Below are positions 27,092-36,328 of a stretch of 64,000 bases of DNA, piece by piece. Both the position numbers and the translations under genes were made by a program. The notes under the pieces are model-generated. The model did not search any database. It was not told where the DNA came from and saw only the letters and a list, made by a program, of their open reading frames with translations. Source of the stretch: 20CM-2-55-15 sp963738025 (lineage in GTDB: Bacteria > Acidobacteriota > Terriglobia > 20CM-2-55-15); assembly GCA_963738025.1 (NCBI GenBank), contig CAVTWA010000013.1, positions 1 through 64,000 of the forward strand, given 5' to 3'. The first letter of the stretch is position 1; every line of letters begins with the position of its first letter.

Positions 27092-27530
27092 ACGCGCGCG
27101 CTTTTTCTCGCTGTCAGTATTCTTTCGACACTGTTCGCACTCCTGGCGACGGCCCTTGCCGCAGTCGGGCTTTACGGGGTGTTGTCCTGTGTTGTCGCCG
27201 AGCGAACGAAGGAGATCGGTGTCCGCATCGCATTGGGAGCCGCGCCTGCAAAGATTTACACGATGGTGCTGCGCAACGTAGGCTGGATGACGTTGATCGG
27301 CGGGACCGCCGGCCTCGCTGCCGCAATCGCCGGCGGCAAGTTCTCCGAGTCTTTGCTCTTCAATCTAAACGGCCACGATCCCGTCATCATGGGGTGGTCG
27401 GCCCTCCTGCTTTTCCTTGGCGCTTTTGGAGCCGGGTTCATTCCGGCCCGACGCGCCTCCCGCCATCGATCCGCTCCGGGCGCGCCGGCACGAATAAAAA
27501 GGGATAGAGGTCTTTGGGTAAAAAGTTTTA
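27092..27530 (+). pseudogene. ADOP/MacB-type permease, C-terminal remnant
   Basis: The reading frame has LFALLATALAAVGLYGVLSC, VVAERTKEIGVRIALGAAP, GWMTLIGGTAGLAAAIAGG and GAFGAGFIPARRASR, the last FtsX-like domain of acidobacterial ADOP permeases. A TGA at 27089 closes the frame upstream, so everything before the last domain is missing. The family's closing 'DPLRALRHE' is present only after a frame change near 27460. Remnant of an ABC-type efflux or lipoprotein-release permease. Confidence 0.75.
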
Positions 27531-27709
27531 TCCGAACAGGACTCCGGAGCATATTGGGAATTCGTCCCTGAAGTCCACGAAGTCGCCTTCTGTAACACGA
27601 CGCGATCGCTTCCTGTAAACCGACTTCCCAACAAGTTCGGCGTTTTCGGCGGCTTATCGGATGCCCAACCGTTCGTGAAACCGCAGTGCTTCCTGTAATC
27701 CGATTAACG

Positions 27710-27850
27710 GGAGAGCAAAACTTCAGCGTGGCCGGAGCCCCGTAACAGTGCAAATTTAAGAATCATCGGCTCCCTCAGATCCAACACGATCAACGCGAGC
27801 TTGACCTCATGCATCATTTCGTAGTGTGCGAGCTTTGTTCCAATATTCGT
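27710..27850 (-). pseudogene. Short remnant beginning like a Ser/Thr kinase
   Basis: NIGTKLAHYEM on the minus strand copies the first residues of the kinase at 36329-39001 (MIGTKLAHYEI), then switches to an unrelated sequence (HEVKLALIVLDLREPMILKF) of unknown origin. Part of a recurring pattern of detached kinase starts in this window. Confidence 0.4.
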
Positions 27851-27904
27851 CAACTGGGAGCGGAGGACAGTGGTTCGGCATGTCGTTCGCACTTTCACAT
27901 TGCT

Positions 27905-28325
27905 TTAGCAGACGCTGGAAATTTCGTACCAGACGGAGACGCGTCCCGACGGCCAGTAGGCGGGTAACCATCCTTCTGTTGCAGGCATGTTGGCAGGAAG
28001 TGCCGTCGTGCAGAGCGCTGATGGCTTGAGCCGCACTTTGATCCAGGCTTCGCCGCCGACCTTACGCCATTCCAGCACTTCGGCGGTGACACTCTGGCCC
28101 GCTGCGGTGCGCCATTCGGGGCGGGGCTCGAACTGGTCCTTGCTGGGTTCCCGCCAGAGTTTGCCGTTCCAGCCTTCCGTAAGATGAGAGGCGGTGTCTT
28201 TCACGAGTTGCTCGTAAGTTTCGAAGCGGATCGTGCCGGGTCGTTCGACCCACCCGGAACCGGATTCCAGCAGGATTCGGAACCACCTTCCGTTCCTCTC
28301 CCATACGATAGCCGCAGGCTCCGCA
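27905..28325 (-). pseudogene. SH3-like protein fragment, no start codon
   Basis: The frame reads VWERNGRWFRILLESGSGWV, ERPGTIRFETYEQLVKDTA, EWRTAAGQSVTAEVLEWRKV and WLPAYWPSGRVSVWYEISSV. The WFRILLESGSGWV part resembles an SH3b strand pair. The frame is open up to and beyond the ankyrin stop codon at 28344 without an ATG, GTG or TTG in a plausible context, so the 5' end is missing or translation depends on the upstream gene. It lies directly downstream of the ankyrin fusion gene on the same strand. Confidence 0.45.
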
Positions 28326-28343
28326 GTTACACAGGCTCTGCTC

Positions 28344-30275
28344 TTAAAGCTCGCCGGCCAGTGCGATCAGAGCCCACGAAGTTCCCGCCGCGGAAATAAA
28401 CTGATCGGTCCCATGGGGAAAACCAGACTCGAAATAAGCCTGAATCGGAATAGTGGCGCGGGATCGTACGAACCACGTTCCGTCTTCGAGCTGTGTTCGC
28501 AGCAGATAAGCGATACCCTTACGACGCACATTGTCCTTATTCGACCCGCCGGCAACATGCAGCGCATAAATCGCCTGCCCCGTGGAATAAGCCTCGGAGT
28601 TCATCGCAGGTAACTGCGCCCAGCCGCCATCGGCCCTCTGCAGGGCTTTCACGCGACGGCTTTGAAGGGCCACCTCCGCCGCGGGAGCGCCAGACCATAC
28701 AAGCCCCAGCAGCCGGAACGCTTCATCCTGCGTATCTTCCGGCGTGGTCTTTCTCAGATACTCCCGTGCCTTCGCGATTCGAGCCTTCGCCTCTTTCTGC
28801 ATAGCCGGAGGCACATAAGTATCCAGGCCTCGAATTGCCAGTGCGGTAAATTTGATGGGGCTGATCCCGCCGAGGGGCGCGCGGAAATCGAGTTCCGTCC
28901 AGCTTCCGTCCGGCTTCTGCAACTCCAGCAGACGATAAACGACGGCGTCCGTCATTACATTGCCGGGGACGCCTTCCTCGGCCAACGCCCACAGGCCATA
29001 AGTCGTGTTCTCCATAAATCCGCCGATACCCGCTTCCTGCCCCAGCATCAGGTTCTCCCGCTGCCTCTTCCAGAAATCGAGCGTTGCTTGCGACGGATGC
29101 GCCGCCAGATTCGCGTCGACAGACACTCCGCGTGCGCTGGCCAGCTTTACGGCAATCGCGGGAAGACTCTCGTTGTGACACGAAATGCAACCAGTATGTT
29201 TGTTGAACACGGGTCCGATGGGTTGCAGTTGCGGAATCGCCTTTTCCATCGCCAGACGGGCGGTTCGCGGATGAGCGATCCTGGCCGGCGACGCGGCGGA
29301 TCCGGTTCCGCTGCGTGCTCCCGCCCCCCGTAGCAGGCGGGCGATATCCGTTTCTCCTTGCATCATGGCCCAGTCCAGCACAGTACGGCCCTGGTTGTCG
29401 CGCGCATTCACATCCGCTCCCTTTTCCATCAGCATGCGCACCATCGAGGGATCAGGGCGGGGCGCATTGACCGCGGTCATCAGCGCCGTCACGTCCCGGC
29501 TCGATTTACCGTTTGGATCGGCTGCTCGCTCGAGGAGCGTACGAACGAAGTCCTTGTCGCCCGCTGTGATGCCGAATTGCAGTACCGGAATGGACTGCGC
29601 CGCGGCCGACAACACCTCATTCGGATTTGCGCCCGCGTCGATAAGTCTGCTCGTAATTGCGGCATCTCCCAAGCCGGCGGAAAGTGCGCCGGCGCCCAAC
29701 TGATCCGCGCGTTTCAGCGGCACCCCCGCGTCCGCCAGGATTTTTACCACTTCCGGATTCGTGCGCGAACCATTGAACACTGAGCCAAAGGACACGTAGG
29801 CTGCTCTCAGAAGATCGGATCCGTCGGCCGTCCCCGCTTTCGGATTCGCTCCCCGCGCGAGGAGAATCTTGATCGATTCCGCATTGGCACGTCTCGTTGC
29901 AGTCAGCAGTGCTGTAGTGCCCGACTTTGTCTTCGCATTGACATCGGCGCCATGGTCAATCAGCAGTCGAACCGTCGCCGCCTGGCCAGTGGCCCACATG
30001 AGAGCGGTCGATCCGCTCGTGGTTGCGGCGTTGACGTCGGCGCTGCCGTCGAGTAATGCTCGTACACAGTCCTCCGCCGGAAACGCCGCGGCATACATCA
30101 GAGGAGTCGCTCCCAGATCGTCTCTTACGTTCGCGTCCGCGCCGGACTGCATCAAAGCTTTGACGTGGCCTGCATCACCCGCCCGGACCGCGCTGAAAAG
30201 CTCATCGCCCGCCGCGCCAAACCCCATCGGCGCAACGGCCAAACACAAAAGGAGTCCCACTGCCACAATCTTCAT
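28344..30275 (-). CDS. Exported ankyrin-repeat / haem-motif / terpenoid-cyclase-like fusion
   Basis: A 643-residue protein with a signal peptide (KIVAVGLLLCLAVAPMGFGA). Residues about 25-320 form at least eight ankyrin repeats (GADANVRDDLGATPLMYAA, GADVNAKTKSGTTALLTA, GADVNARDNQGRTVLDWAM). A linker is followed near residue 362 by CISCH, a single c-type haem-binding motif. Residues about 400-640 have QxxxGxW-like repeats of squalene-hopene-cyclase/prenyltransferase alpha toroids (LQKPDGSWTE, LQRADGGWAQ, LEDGTWFVRS), without a visible DxDD motif. Periplasmic electron-transfer or scaffolding roles are possible; cyclase activity is doubtful without the catalytic acid motif. It is complete and in one frame. 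Confidence 0.85.
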   Translation of the reverse strand: MKIVAVGLLLCLAVAPMGFGAAGDELFSAVRAGDAGHVKALMQSGADANVRDDLGATPLMYAAAFPAEDCVRALLDGSADVNAATTSGSTALMWATGQAATVRLLIDHGADVNAKTKSGTTALLTATRRANAESIKILLARGANPKAGTADGSDLLRAAYVSFGSVFNGSRTNPEVVKILADAGVPLKRADQLGAGALSAGLGDAAITSRLIDAGANPNEVLSAAAQSIPVLQFGITAGDKDFVRTLLERAADPNGKSSRDVTALMTAVNAPRPDPSMVRMLMEKGADVNARDNQGRTVLDWAMMQGETDIARLLRGAGARSGTGSAASPARIAHPRTARLAMEKAIPQLQPIGPVFNKHTGCISCHNESLPAIAVKLASARGVSVDANLAAHPSQATLDFWKRQRENLMLGQEAGIGGFMENTTYGLWALAEEGVPGNVMTDAVVYRLLELQKPDGSWTELDFRAPLGGISPIKFTALAIRGLDTYVPPAMQKEAKARIAKAREYLRKTTPEDTQDEAFRLLGLVWSGAPAAEVALQSRRVKALQRADGGWAQLPAMNSEAYSTGQAIYALHVAGGSNKDNVRRKGIAYLLRTQLEDGTWFVRSRATIPIQAYFESGFPHGTDQFISAAGTSWALIALAGEL

Positions 30276-30581
30276 CTCTTTGCCTCACAGTCTACGCCCG
30301 GGCTCTCACAGCGGCCTTACATCCAAGCAGGGTTAGTTCATTGTAGTTAACATGTGCGATGAGATGTAGTTTCTTCGTTCCGCTAAGTCCGTGTGAGTGG
30401 ATCGGGGCTCTGACAGGCTGCGAACCACGTCCGAGGATTCGCCGAATTATCTAGTCGTTAGTTATCCAGCCACTTGGTCGACATACCGACTTATGGTCAA
30501 CTGAACTGTGTCGCTGTGGCTTCCTGGAAGCCGATCTTACCGGCGGGCCTGTTGTAAGTGTCGCAGAATGTCGAGATGGAT
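30276..30581. other. Intergenic region without a supported gene
   Basis: Between the start of the ankyrin fusion gene and the end of the TIGR03436 gene. It presumably holds the ankyrin promoter. No structure or coding signal was recognised. Confidence 0.3.
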
Positions 30582-31504
30582 TCAATTCGCGTAATACCCC
30601 TGCTTCACCTGAAGTCGAACTCCTTTGCGTGAGCAGGTCACGCGGATCTTGTGGTATTTGCCGTCAAGCCGCGGCCCGTCGTACTCAATGACATAACCCG
30701 ACCCGGATGCGGCCATGGCTTCCTTGACTGCCTTTTCAATGTCGTTGGCGTAAACCTTGCCGCCCGTCAAGTCCGCGAATTGTTCGAGCGTGGCAAGGTC
30801 TCCGTTCTCGACGCTGGTGCCCTGATACACACTGCTCAACGTGACACCGTCATGGTCGAGAGTCGTCGCGATGCGGTTTACGAGCGAAGAATTATCGAAT
30901 GGGCGACCGCCACCGCCGCGATTTGAAGGGGAAAGGGATACACCGTGTGTCATCCATATGAGGTTCTTCCGGCCAGGGAATGGTTTCAACGCCGCGCCGA
31001 GCGATTCGAGCGCCGGAAATCCGCCATTTCCCTTCAATCCATAGGCGTGCTCGATTGCACCCTCAAGAAGCGGCTTGATGTGTTCGGTCCACGGGGTCTT
31101 TTCCGGAGGGTTATGTTCCTGTGGGCTCGGCAAGCCACGAACCGGCGTCTCACCTTGACTGGTCAAGAGGTACAGGTATAGAGAGTCGCTCGACTCCAAA
31201 TGCTCCAGAGTTTGGATGATTTCTTTCGTCCCATAGCCACGATTGCCGAGGCCGTCGTTCAGCAGATCGAAAAGAATAACAACCGGCGGCGCGACTTGTG
31301 ATGCATTCGCATTGCGATGGAACGACACGATGCGCTGTGGCTTGCCTTGGTCGGAAACCTGAAAGTCCTGGCTGGTCAGATCACCGACAATCTGATCGTG
31401 GTTGTCAAACGCGACAACATTTAGGGTTATACGTGTGCTTGTCTGCGGAGACGGAGACGCTGCAAGACTCGCGGCCACAAATAGAACGGTATGAATCGCC
31501 CCGG
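30582..31504 (-). pseudogene. TIGR03436 VWA-related acidobacterial protein, 5' end cut by an IS
   Basis: The mature domain is intact: TRITLNVVAFDNHDQIVGDL, DFQVSDQGKPQRIVSFHRN, PVVILFDLLNDG (MIDAS-like DxxN region), PGRKNLIWMTHGVSLSP, DGVTLSSVYQGTS, FADLTGGKVYANDIEKAV and HKIRVTCSRKGVRLQVKQGY. It is the TIGR03436 'VWFA-related' domain of unknown function. An IS3-family element lies within the signal peptide; across it the frame would continue as NRTG-AIHTVLFVAASLAAS from 32788 leftwards, where a GTG near 32850 could be the original start. In the present arrangement the native start is separated from the gene, so expression is doubtful. Confidence 0.8.
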
Positions 31505-31541
31505 GTTTACCGGAGACTCCAATTGTTGAGAGGATGGAGTC

Positions 31542-31862
31542 ATGAAAAACGTTCCGAGGTATTCGCCAGAGGTCCGAGAACGAGCGGTGCGATTGGTATT
31601 GGAGCAGCAGGGCGAGCACGCCTCCCAGTGGGCAGCGATAACGTCGATTGCCAGCAAGATGGGGTGCACTGCTGAAACATTGCGTCGATGGGTGCGTCAA
31701 TCCGAGCGTGATGCGGGAAAGCGTAGCGGCCCCACGAGTACGGAACAAGAGAGGCTCAAGGTTTTGGAACGCGAGAACCTTGAGTTGAAGAGGGCGAACG
31801 AGATACTGCGAAAGGCGGCGGCTTTTTTCGCCCAGGCGGAACTCGACCGCCGACCAAGGTGA
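31542..31862 (+). CDS. IS3-family transposase OrfA
   Basis: A 106-residue HTH_Tnp_1 protein: YSPEVRERAVRLVLEQQGEH, then ITSIASKMGCTAETLRRWVR as the DNA-binding helices, and a zipper-like LKVLERENLELKRANEILRK before KAAAFFAQAELDR. This pattern is that of the large IS3 subgroups with SPE(V/F)RERAVR starts. The stop overlaps the GTG of OrfB (GTGA). GAGAGGATGGAG provides the ribosome-binding site. Confidence 0.92.
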   Translation: MKNVPRYSPEVRERAVRLVLEQQGEHASQWAAITSIASKMGCTAETLRRWVRQSERDAGKRSGPTSTEQERLKVLERENLELKRANEILRKAAAFFAQAELDRRPR

Positions 31863-32761
31863 TGGTGTCGTTTATCGACGGTCACCGTGGCAAGTACGGG
31901 GTCGAGTCGATCTGCATGCAGCTGCCGATCGCCCCCTCGGTCTACTACGAGCAGAAAGCTCGAGAAGTGAAGCTGGAGCGGGTACCGCCGAGAGTTCGCC
32001 GCGACATTGCCATGTCCGAACAGATCCAACGCGTATACGCCGAGAACTTCAAAGTCTATGGGGCGCGCAAGGTGTGGCTGCAGCTCGGTCGCGAAGACAT
32101 CCGGATCGCGCGATGTACAGTCGAGCGCCTCATGCGATCTCTCGGCCTGCAGGGCATCCGACGTGGGAAATGGTGTCGGACGACGATCGCCGACATGGGG
32201 GTAAACAGGCCGGCGGATCTGGTTCAACGCCAATTTCAGGCGACGCGTCCGAACCAGCTGTGGGTCGCGGACTTCACTTATGTGGCGACTTGGAATGGGT
32301 TCGTTTACGTGGCCTTCGTCATCGATGTTTTCGCACGTCGCGTGATCGGCTGGAGAGTGGCGCGATCGATGCAAACCGAGCTTGTTCTGGACGCTTTGGA
32401 ACAGGCCCTCTGGTCACGTTCGCGAATCGAAGGCGTCGTCCATCACAGTGATCGTGGAAGCCAGTACTTATCCATTCGATATTCCGAACGGCTGATTGAA
32501 GCGGGCGTCAAGCCGTCTGTCGGTACCACCGGCGATTCCTACGACAACGCCCTGGCGGAAACCATTATTGGGTTATACAAAACTGAGGTCATTCATCATC
32601 GCGGTCCATGGCGGAACGTCGACGCTGTGGAGTATGCGACCTTGGAATGGGTCGACTGGTTCAACAACCGCCGGTTGATGGAGCCTATCGGCAACGTGCC
32701 GCCTGTCGAATTCGAAACCGCGTATTATCGCCAACACGAAGAGTCAGCCATGGTGGTCTGA
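31859..32761 (+). CDS. IS3-family transposase OrfB
   Basis: A 300-residue integrase-type transposase in the -1 frame relative to OrfA, which it overlaps by four bases; production may be by coupling from the GTG or by -1 frameshifting to OrfAB. Motifs: VYAENFKVYGARKVWLQLGR, NQLWVADFTYVATWNGFVYV (first Asp), VVHHSDRGSQYLSIRYSERL (second Asp), DSYDNALAETIIGLYKTEVI (Glu), ending LEWVDWFNNRRLMEPIGNVP. Full length with all catalytic residues, so the element may be active. Confidence 0.93.
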   Translation: MMVSFIDGHRGKYGVESICMQLPIAPSVYYEQKAREVKLERVPPRVRRDIAMSEQIQRVYAENFKVYGARKVWLQLGREDIRIARCTVERLMRSLGLQGIRRGKWCRTTIADMGVNRPADLVQRQFQATRPNQLWVADFTYVATWNGFVYVAFVIDVFARRVIGWRVARSMQTELVLDALEQALWSRSRIEGVVHHSDRGSQYLSIRYSERLIEAGVKPSVGTTGDSYDNALAETIIGLYKTEVIHHRGPWRNVDAVEYATLEWVDWFNNRRLMEPIGNVPPVEFETAYYRQHEESAMVV

Positions 32762-32791
32762 CTCAACTAAACCAGTCTCCGGTAAACCCGG

Positions 32792-33230
32792 TGCGGTTCA
32801 GTAAGTAAACACCTGGCCTGTGTGTACAAACCTTCCCTCCAATCACGCGATAAACAGTTCTCCGGCTGATTGAGTTTACCAGCGTTCGGTCTTTTACGGC
32901 GCCTGCAGAATGACAGATCCGCTAACTCTGTGTCATTTGGCATCAGGAAAGGAGAGCCCTCCGTTTCCAGGAAGCGCCGTGATTTCGTGAGAGCCGAGTT
33001 GTGTTGCCGACAGTCAAAGCGATGTTTTTCGCAGGGGATTATAGAACAACGAAGGTCAGTGGCCGTGTAACCGACCTTACGTCCAATGAGGCAACAATGC
33101 CACAATGCCTAAAGACTGCGGCGTTTTCGCGGGGAGTAGTTGAATTTCCCGTTAGCTGAAACGCCGGTTTGTAGCGATACCGGGCGGGTGCCAAGACGAG
33201 CGCACGAAAGACCTGGCCCCGAACGCCGGA
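32792..33230. other. Region between IS element and small hypothetical gene
   Basis: The first about 60 bases on the minus strand read CTHRPGVYLLNRTG, the probable original 5' end of the split TIGR03436 gene. Beyond that no coding signal was recognised. Confidence 0.35.
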
Positions 33231-33500
33231 TCATGATCGTTTACGGTTACCCGGCGGCGTCCGGTCCGCACCAAAATACTTCTCGCTCCGGTAGCGCAGC
33301 CAGACGCGCAACACCTGGGGCACCTTCTTGCGCTCGTCCTCGCTCAGCGTCTCGTATAGCGCCAGGGCTTTCTCACGCTCCCCTCGGCAGGCGCGATTGT
33401 TGTGCGCATCCCATAGACTGCGTGCGACACGGATACGGCGGCAGGTCTCCTTGATCAATGCGGCGCCGGTCAACGGTTTGGTTGAAGTCGCTTTTGCCAC
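33231..33500 (-). CDS. Small conserved protein of unknown function
   Basis: The GTG at 33500 has GAGGAG seven bases upstream and gives an 89-residue protein: PLTGAALIKETCRRIRVARS, LWDAHNNRACRGEREKALAL, YETLSEDERKKVPQVLRVWL, RYRSEKYFG. The pattern is a compact helical protein with a conserved NNRACRGER loop. I recall similar small proteins in soil bacteria and cyanobacteria but cannot give a name or function. It stands alone. Confidence 0.6.
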   Translation of the reverse strand: MAKATSTKPLTGAALIKETCRRIRVARSLWDAHNNRACRGEREKALALYETLSEDERKKVPQVLRVWLRYRSEKYFGADRTPPGNRKRS

Positions 33501-33583
33501 AACGATTCTCCTCTGGATCAGGGCTATTCGAGTGTAACAGCGTAACGTGCCGTTGCCGGTAGATGTTGGGTTACAGTAACCGG

Positions 33584-33810
33584 ATGCGCGATCCGACCAA
33601 CACTGAGCCACCTGCCGGGATCTCCAGAACATCTATCTTCGTTGCGGCCGGCCGCGCTCTCGGGGCGCGCGAACCGGATCCGTCGCCGAAACCCGGATTA
33701 CTTGGCGGAGAAGCTGCTCGGAGACCCGTCCACCTTGGGCCTGGATCATCCGGCGGTCCGCGCATCGAGCCTCAGCTATGACGAAGCGTTGAAAGACGTT
33801 GAGGTGGCGA
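33584..33810 (+). pseudogene. SAM-dependent methyltransferase (TIGR00027/LCM-like), N-terminal fragment
   Basis: GISRTSIFVAAGRALGAREP in one frame and NPDYLAEKLLGDPSTLGLDH in the next match the N-terminus of TIGR00027-type methyltransferases, which then lose similarity at about 33810. A frame change near 33680 and loss of the SAM-binding core make this a remnant. Confidence 0.6.
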
Positions 33811-33865
33811 GCATTGACCCTGCGAGCCATCTCGTTGGAGCGGAAACTGACGACAAATCGATAAA

Positions 33866-34303
33866 ATGTCTGCATTGGAACAAACATTGGATGGCAGCGT
33901 GGAACGATTACTGAAATGGCCATCGGAACAGACCGTCTCAAGTACACGGAGAGAAATCATCGCGTGGTGGGAGTCTCGTCGTCTACGCTTCAACGTTTAC
34001 CTTGGAACAATCGGCATCATCACTTGGCTTCTCGTTTTGGTTGCTGGTTCTGCCGCGGTAAAGCCCGGTGTCGATTTCGAAGAGCCGCTTGCGATGATTC
34101 TCGGCCCCTTCGTCTACGCCTTTTTTGCGAACGTTTGCTACACGCTTGGGTGGATCGTCGATACTGTCGCTTATCGTGGAATGCCGCGAATGCGTCTGTA
34201 TAAGTACGGCATTGTTTTCTCTGCGATTCTCACTGGATTACCCGGCCTCTGGGCTCTTGTGGCATGGCTCATGACGGTGATCACGGGACATAAACGTGAT
34301 TGA
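33866..34303 (+). CDS. Membrane protein of unknown function
   Basis: A 145-residue product with an acidic N-terminus (SALEQTLDGSVERLLKWPSE), a basic patch, and three hydrophobic stretches: FNVYLGTIGIITWLLVLVAG, AMILGPFVYAFFANVCYTLG and YGIVFSAILTGLPGLWALVA. The topology is therefore three or four transmembrane helices with no catalytic motif. No strong ribosome-binding site was found in front of the ATG. The family is not recognised, and the gene stands among fragments, but its frame is intact. Confidence 0.55.
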   Translation: MSALEQTLDGSVERLLKWPSEQTVSSTRREIIAWWESRRLRFNVYLGTIGIITWLLVLVAGSAAVKPGVDFEEPLAMILGPFVYAFFANVCYTLGWIVDTVAYRGMPRMRLYKYGIVFSAILTGLPGLWALVAWLMTVITGHKRD

Positions 34304-34502
34304 AGTTATGGCCCTGGTGCCTGATACACCGCTAAACCGTAGAAATGCCGGGAGGCACAAACGGTCAAATCCACTTGTGCGGGATACCGATTTCTCGGAA
34401 CCTGAAATTATCATAAGCGGACTCACGGGAAGCACTTGTCCGGTTTGCCGACTACACGTCAGCTGAACATCCGCTGTAACAAGGCTAGCAGACACATCGC
34501 GC

Positions 34503-34815
34503 CTAATGCTCGAAGCGCGTGTAACCCGATACTGCCCACATTACATCGGCGATGGCTTGATAACCTAGATCGGTGGGATGGATATCGTGTAACGGCGCCA
34601 AACAGACCAAGCTTAGCGTGCACAGTGTCTGGGGCTGTGGAGGTACCAGATTAAATTGTGCAAAGGGATTGGCGAGGTTCGCACGATTCGCTGCTGAAAC
34701 TTCCTGGATACGTTGATCGATGGCTTCCACGACAAGGTTGGTCGTCGGGTCAACGATCGCAAATGGATTGTAAAACCCGAGTGTGATGATTTCAGCATCC
34801 GGTGCTACACGCCGC
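34503..34815 (-). pseudogene. SGNH/GDSL hydrolase C-terminal fragment
   Basis: LRRVAPDAEIITLGFYNPFA and LHDIHPTDLGYQAIADVMW include the DxxH dyad of the SGNH family (HDIHPTDLGY). The N-terminal half with the GDS motif is missing; upstream the sequence changes abruptly to a kinase N-terminus near 34815. Confidence 0.65.
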
Positions 34816-35022
34816 AATATTCGGATGATTTAACGAAGCCAGCACACGCGCTTCGCGCTCGAATCGTGCCGCCCGGCCGGCATCGTGTGTGAAGGCTTCG
34901 GGCAGGAGTTTGATCGCAACACTGCGGCCAAGCTTCGCGTCGGTGGCTTGATAAACATCGCCCATACCGCCGCTGCCTAGATGGGCCGTAATTTGATAGT
35001 GTGCGAACTTCGTTCCAATCAT
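34816..35022 (-). pseudogene. Ser/Thr protein kinase N-terminal fragment
   Basis: It begins MIGTKFAHYQITAHLGSGGM with an intact glycine loop and VAIKLLPEAF with the ATP lysine, then runs to SLNHPNIA and stops as the sequence enters an SGNH-hydrolase fragment. The catalytic loop is absent. It is very close to the start of the full kinase at 36329-39001, suggesting a duplicated or recombined 5' end. Confidence 0.75.
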
Positions 35023-35205
35023 GGCCGAGGATTCGGACGCAGTCTATCAGATCGCACGCAAGTCGCTTATGTATTGAAGCCGGGAGGCGAGAAACTCGGC
35101 CCGGAACGTCAAGTTGACGTATAACCGCGACCGGAACGTGACACTCGTCCTAAAGCGAGCGCGTCTAGTTTCCGATACATGGACTTACCCAATTACTGAG
35201 AGCTG

Positions 35206-35400
35206 TTACTTGCTTCTCGAAAGAAACTCGAGAAGCCTGATGACGGCTTCCGGCTGCTCCTGCTGTATCCAGCGGCCCGCGTCTTCGAGGAAATGGACGC
35301 CGCGCATGGCGGTACCGCGGCTTGCGTGGTGAAGTTTTACCATGCGCCGCGTGCCGTAGAATTCTTGCATTCTCCACCAACTGGGAACGACACAAGAAAA
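35206..35400 (-). pseudogene. Alpha/beta hydrolase C-terminal fragment
   Basis: The minus strand reads VPSWWRMQEFYGT, MVKLHHASRGTAMRGVHFLE and DAGRWIQQEQPEAVIRLLEF, the last strand and helix of epoxide-hydrolase/haloalkane-dehalogenase-like proteins, where the histidine of 'GHW' is here Arg. Everything upstream is missing and replaced by the divergent MFS gene. Confidence 0.5.
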
Positions 35401-35418
35401 GCTATATACTGCGTCGCC

Positions 35419-36120
35419 GTGCAACATACGACGGATGCGATTGATATCGGGCAAGAGACTCGCCGGAGAGTTGCCTGGCGACTGATGCCATTCATCTTCC
35501 TTCTCTACATCGTTTCATTCATCGATCGTGTGAACGTCGGATTTGCCGCGCTGGAAATGAGGCAGGAACTGAGATTAAGCGGCGCGGTATTCGGTTTCGG
35601 TGGCGGAATTTTCTTTCTCGGCTACTTCTTGTCGGAAGTTCCCGGCGCCGTCATGGCCGAGCTATGGAGCGCGCGCAAATGGATCGCGCGAATCATGATT
35701 ACGTGGGGTATCGTCGCGGCCGCGACCGGGTTCATCCAAAACACTCAACAATTCTACTGGGTGCGTTTTCTGTTAGGTGTTGCCGAGGCTGGATTCGTTC
35801 CGGGAATCGTGGTCTACATGACGCATTGGTTTCCTCCGGCAGATCGGGGGAAAGCAATTGCGCTGTTCTTCGCCGCTGTACCGGCATCGACCATTGTCGG
35901 GGGGCCCGCTTGCCGCAGTACTGCTCAACCTGAATTGGCTCGGTTACTCCGGGTGGCGCTGGCTATTCATTCTGGAAGGTATTCACGCCGTCATTCTCGG
36001 AATAATCGCCCTGTATTACCTCACGGATTCGCCTGAACACGCGAACTGGCTTCGGCCTGATCAGCGGACCTGGTTGATGGACGAACTAAGGAAAGAGAAC
36101 GCCGGAAGAAGAGAACATAC
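35419..36120 (+). pseudogene. MFS transporter (ACS/phthalate-permease type), frameshifted and truncated
   Basis: From a GTG at 35419 the protein has the typical ETRRRVAWRLMPFIFLLYIV and SFIDRVNVGFAAL start, the GGGIFFLGYFLSEVPGAVMA helix, WVRFLLGVAEAGFVPGIVVY and WFPPADRGKAIALFFAAVP. A frame change near 35900 is needed to continue with AAVLLNLNWLGYSGWRWLFI and ILGIIALYYLTDSPEHANWL. The sequence then degenerates; the second six-helix bundle is absent. A remnant of a sugar-acid or aromatic-acid symporter. Confidence 0.8.
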
Positions 36121-36328
36121 GCATCCGCGTGTTCCTTTCTCTCCGGACTGCTTGTTTTGCGAATTCGCAGCGTCTTGCGTCACCGCGGCGGATCCTGTTA
36201 ACGGCTGCATTCACGCCACGCACTACCATTGAAGGATCTCGCTCTCTTCTTCATCTGGCGCTTCGCTTTCGGGCACAGGCTGCTGAAGCAAGCTGACCAC
36301 ATTAACGTGTTTGCAGATGTCAGCCCGG

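Larger units (their letters stand above)
31505..32787 (+). mobile_element. IS3-family insertion sequence, complete
   Basis: The 1283-bp element has inverted ends GTTTACCGGAGACT (31505-31518) and AGTCTCCGGTAAAC (32774-32787), with more imperfect identity inward (TTGAG near both ends). It is flanked by CCGG on both sides (31501-31504, 32788-32791), a likely 4-bp target duplication. Because CCGG is itself a palindrome continuous with the repeats, the exact ends could shift by a base or two. It encodes OrfA and OrfB and separates the TIGR03436 gene from its start. Confidence 0.85.
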
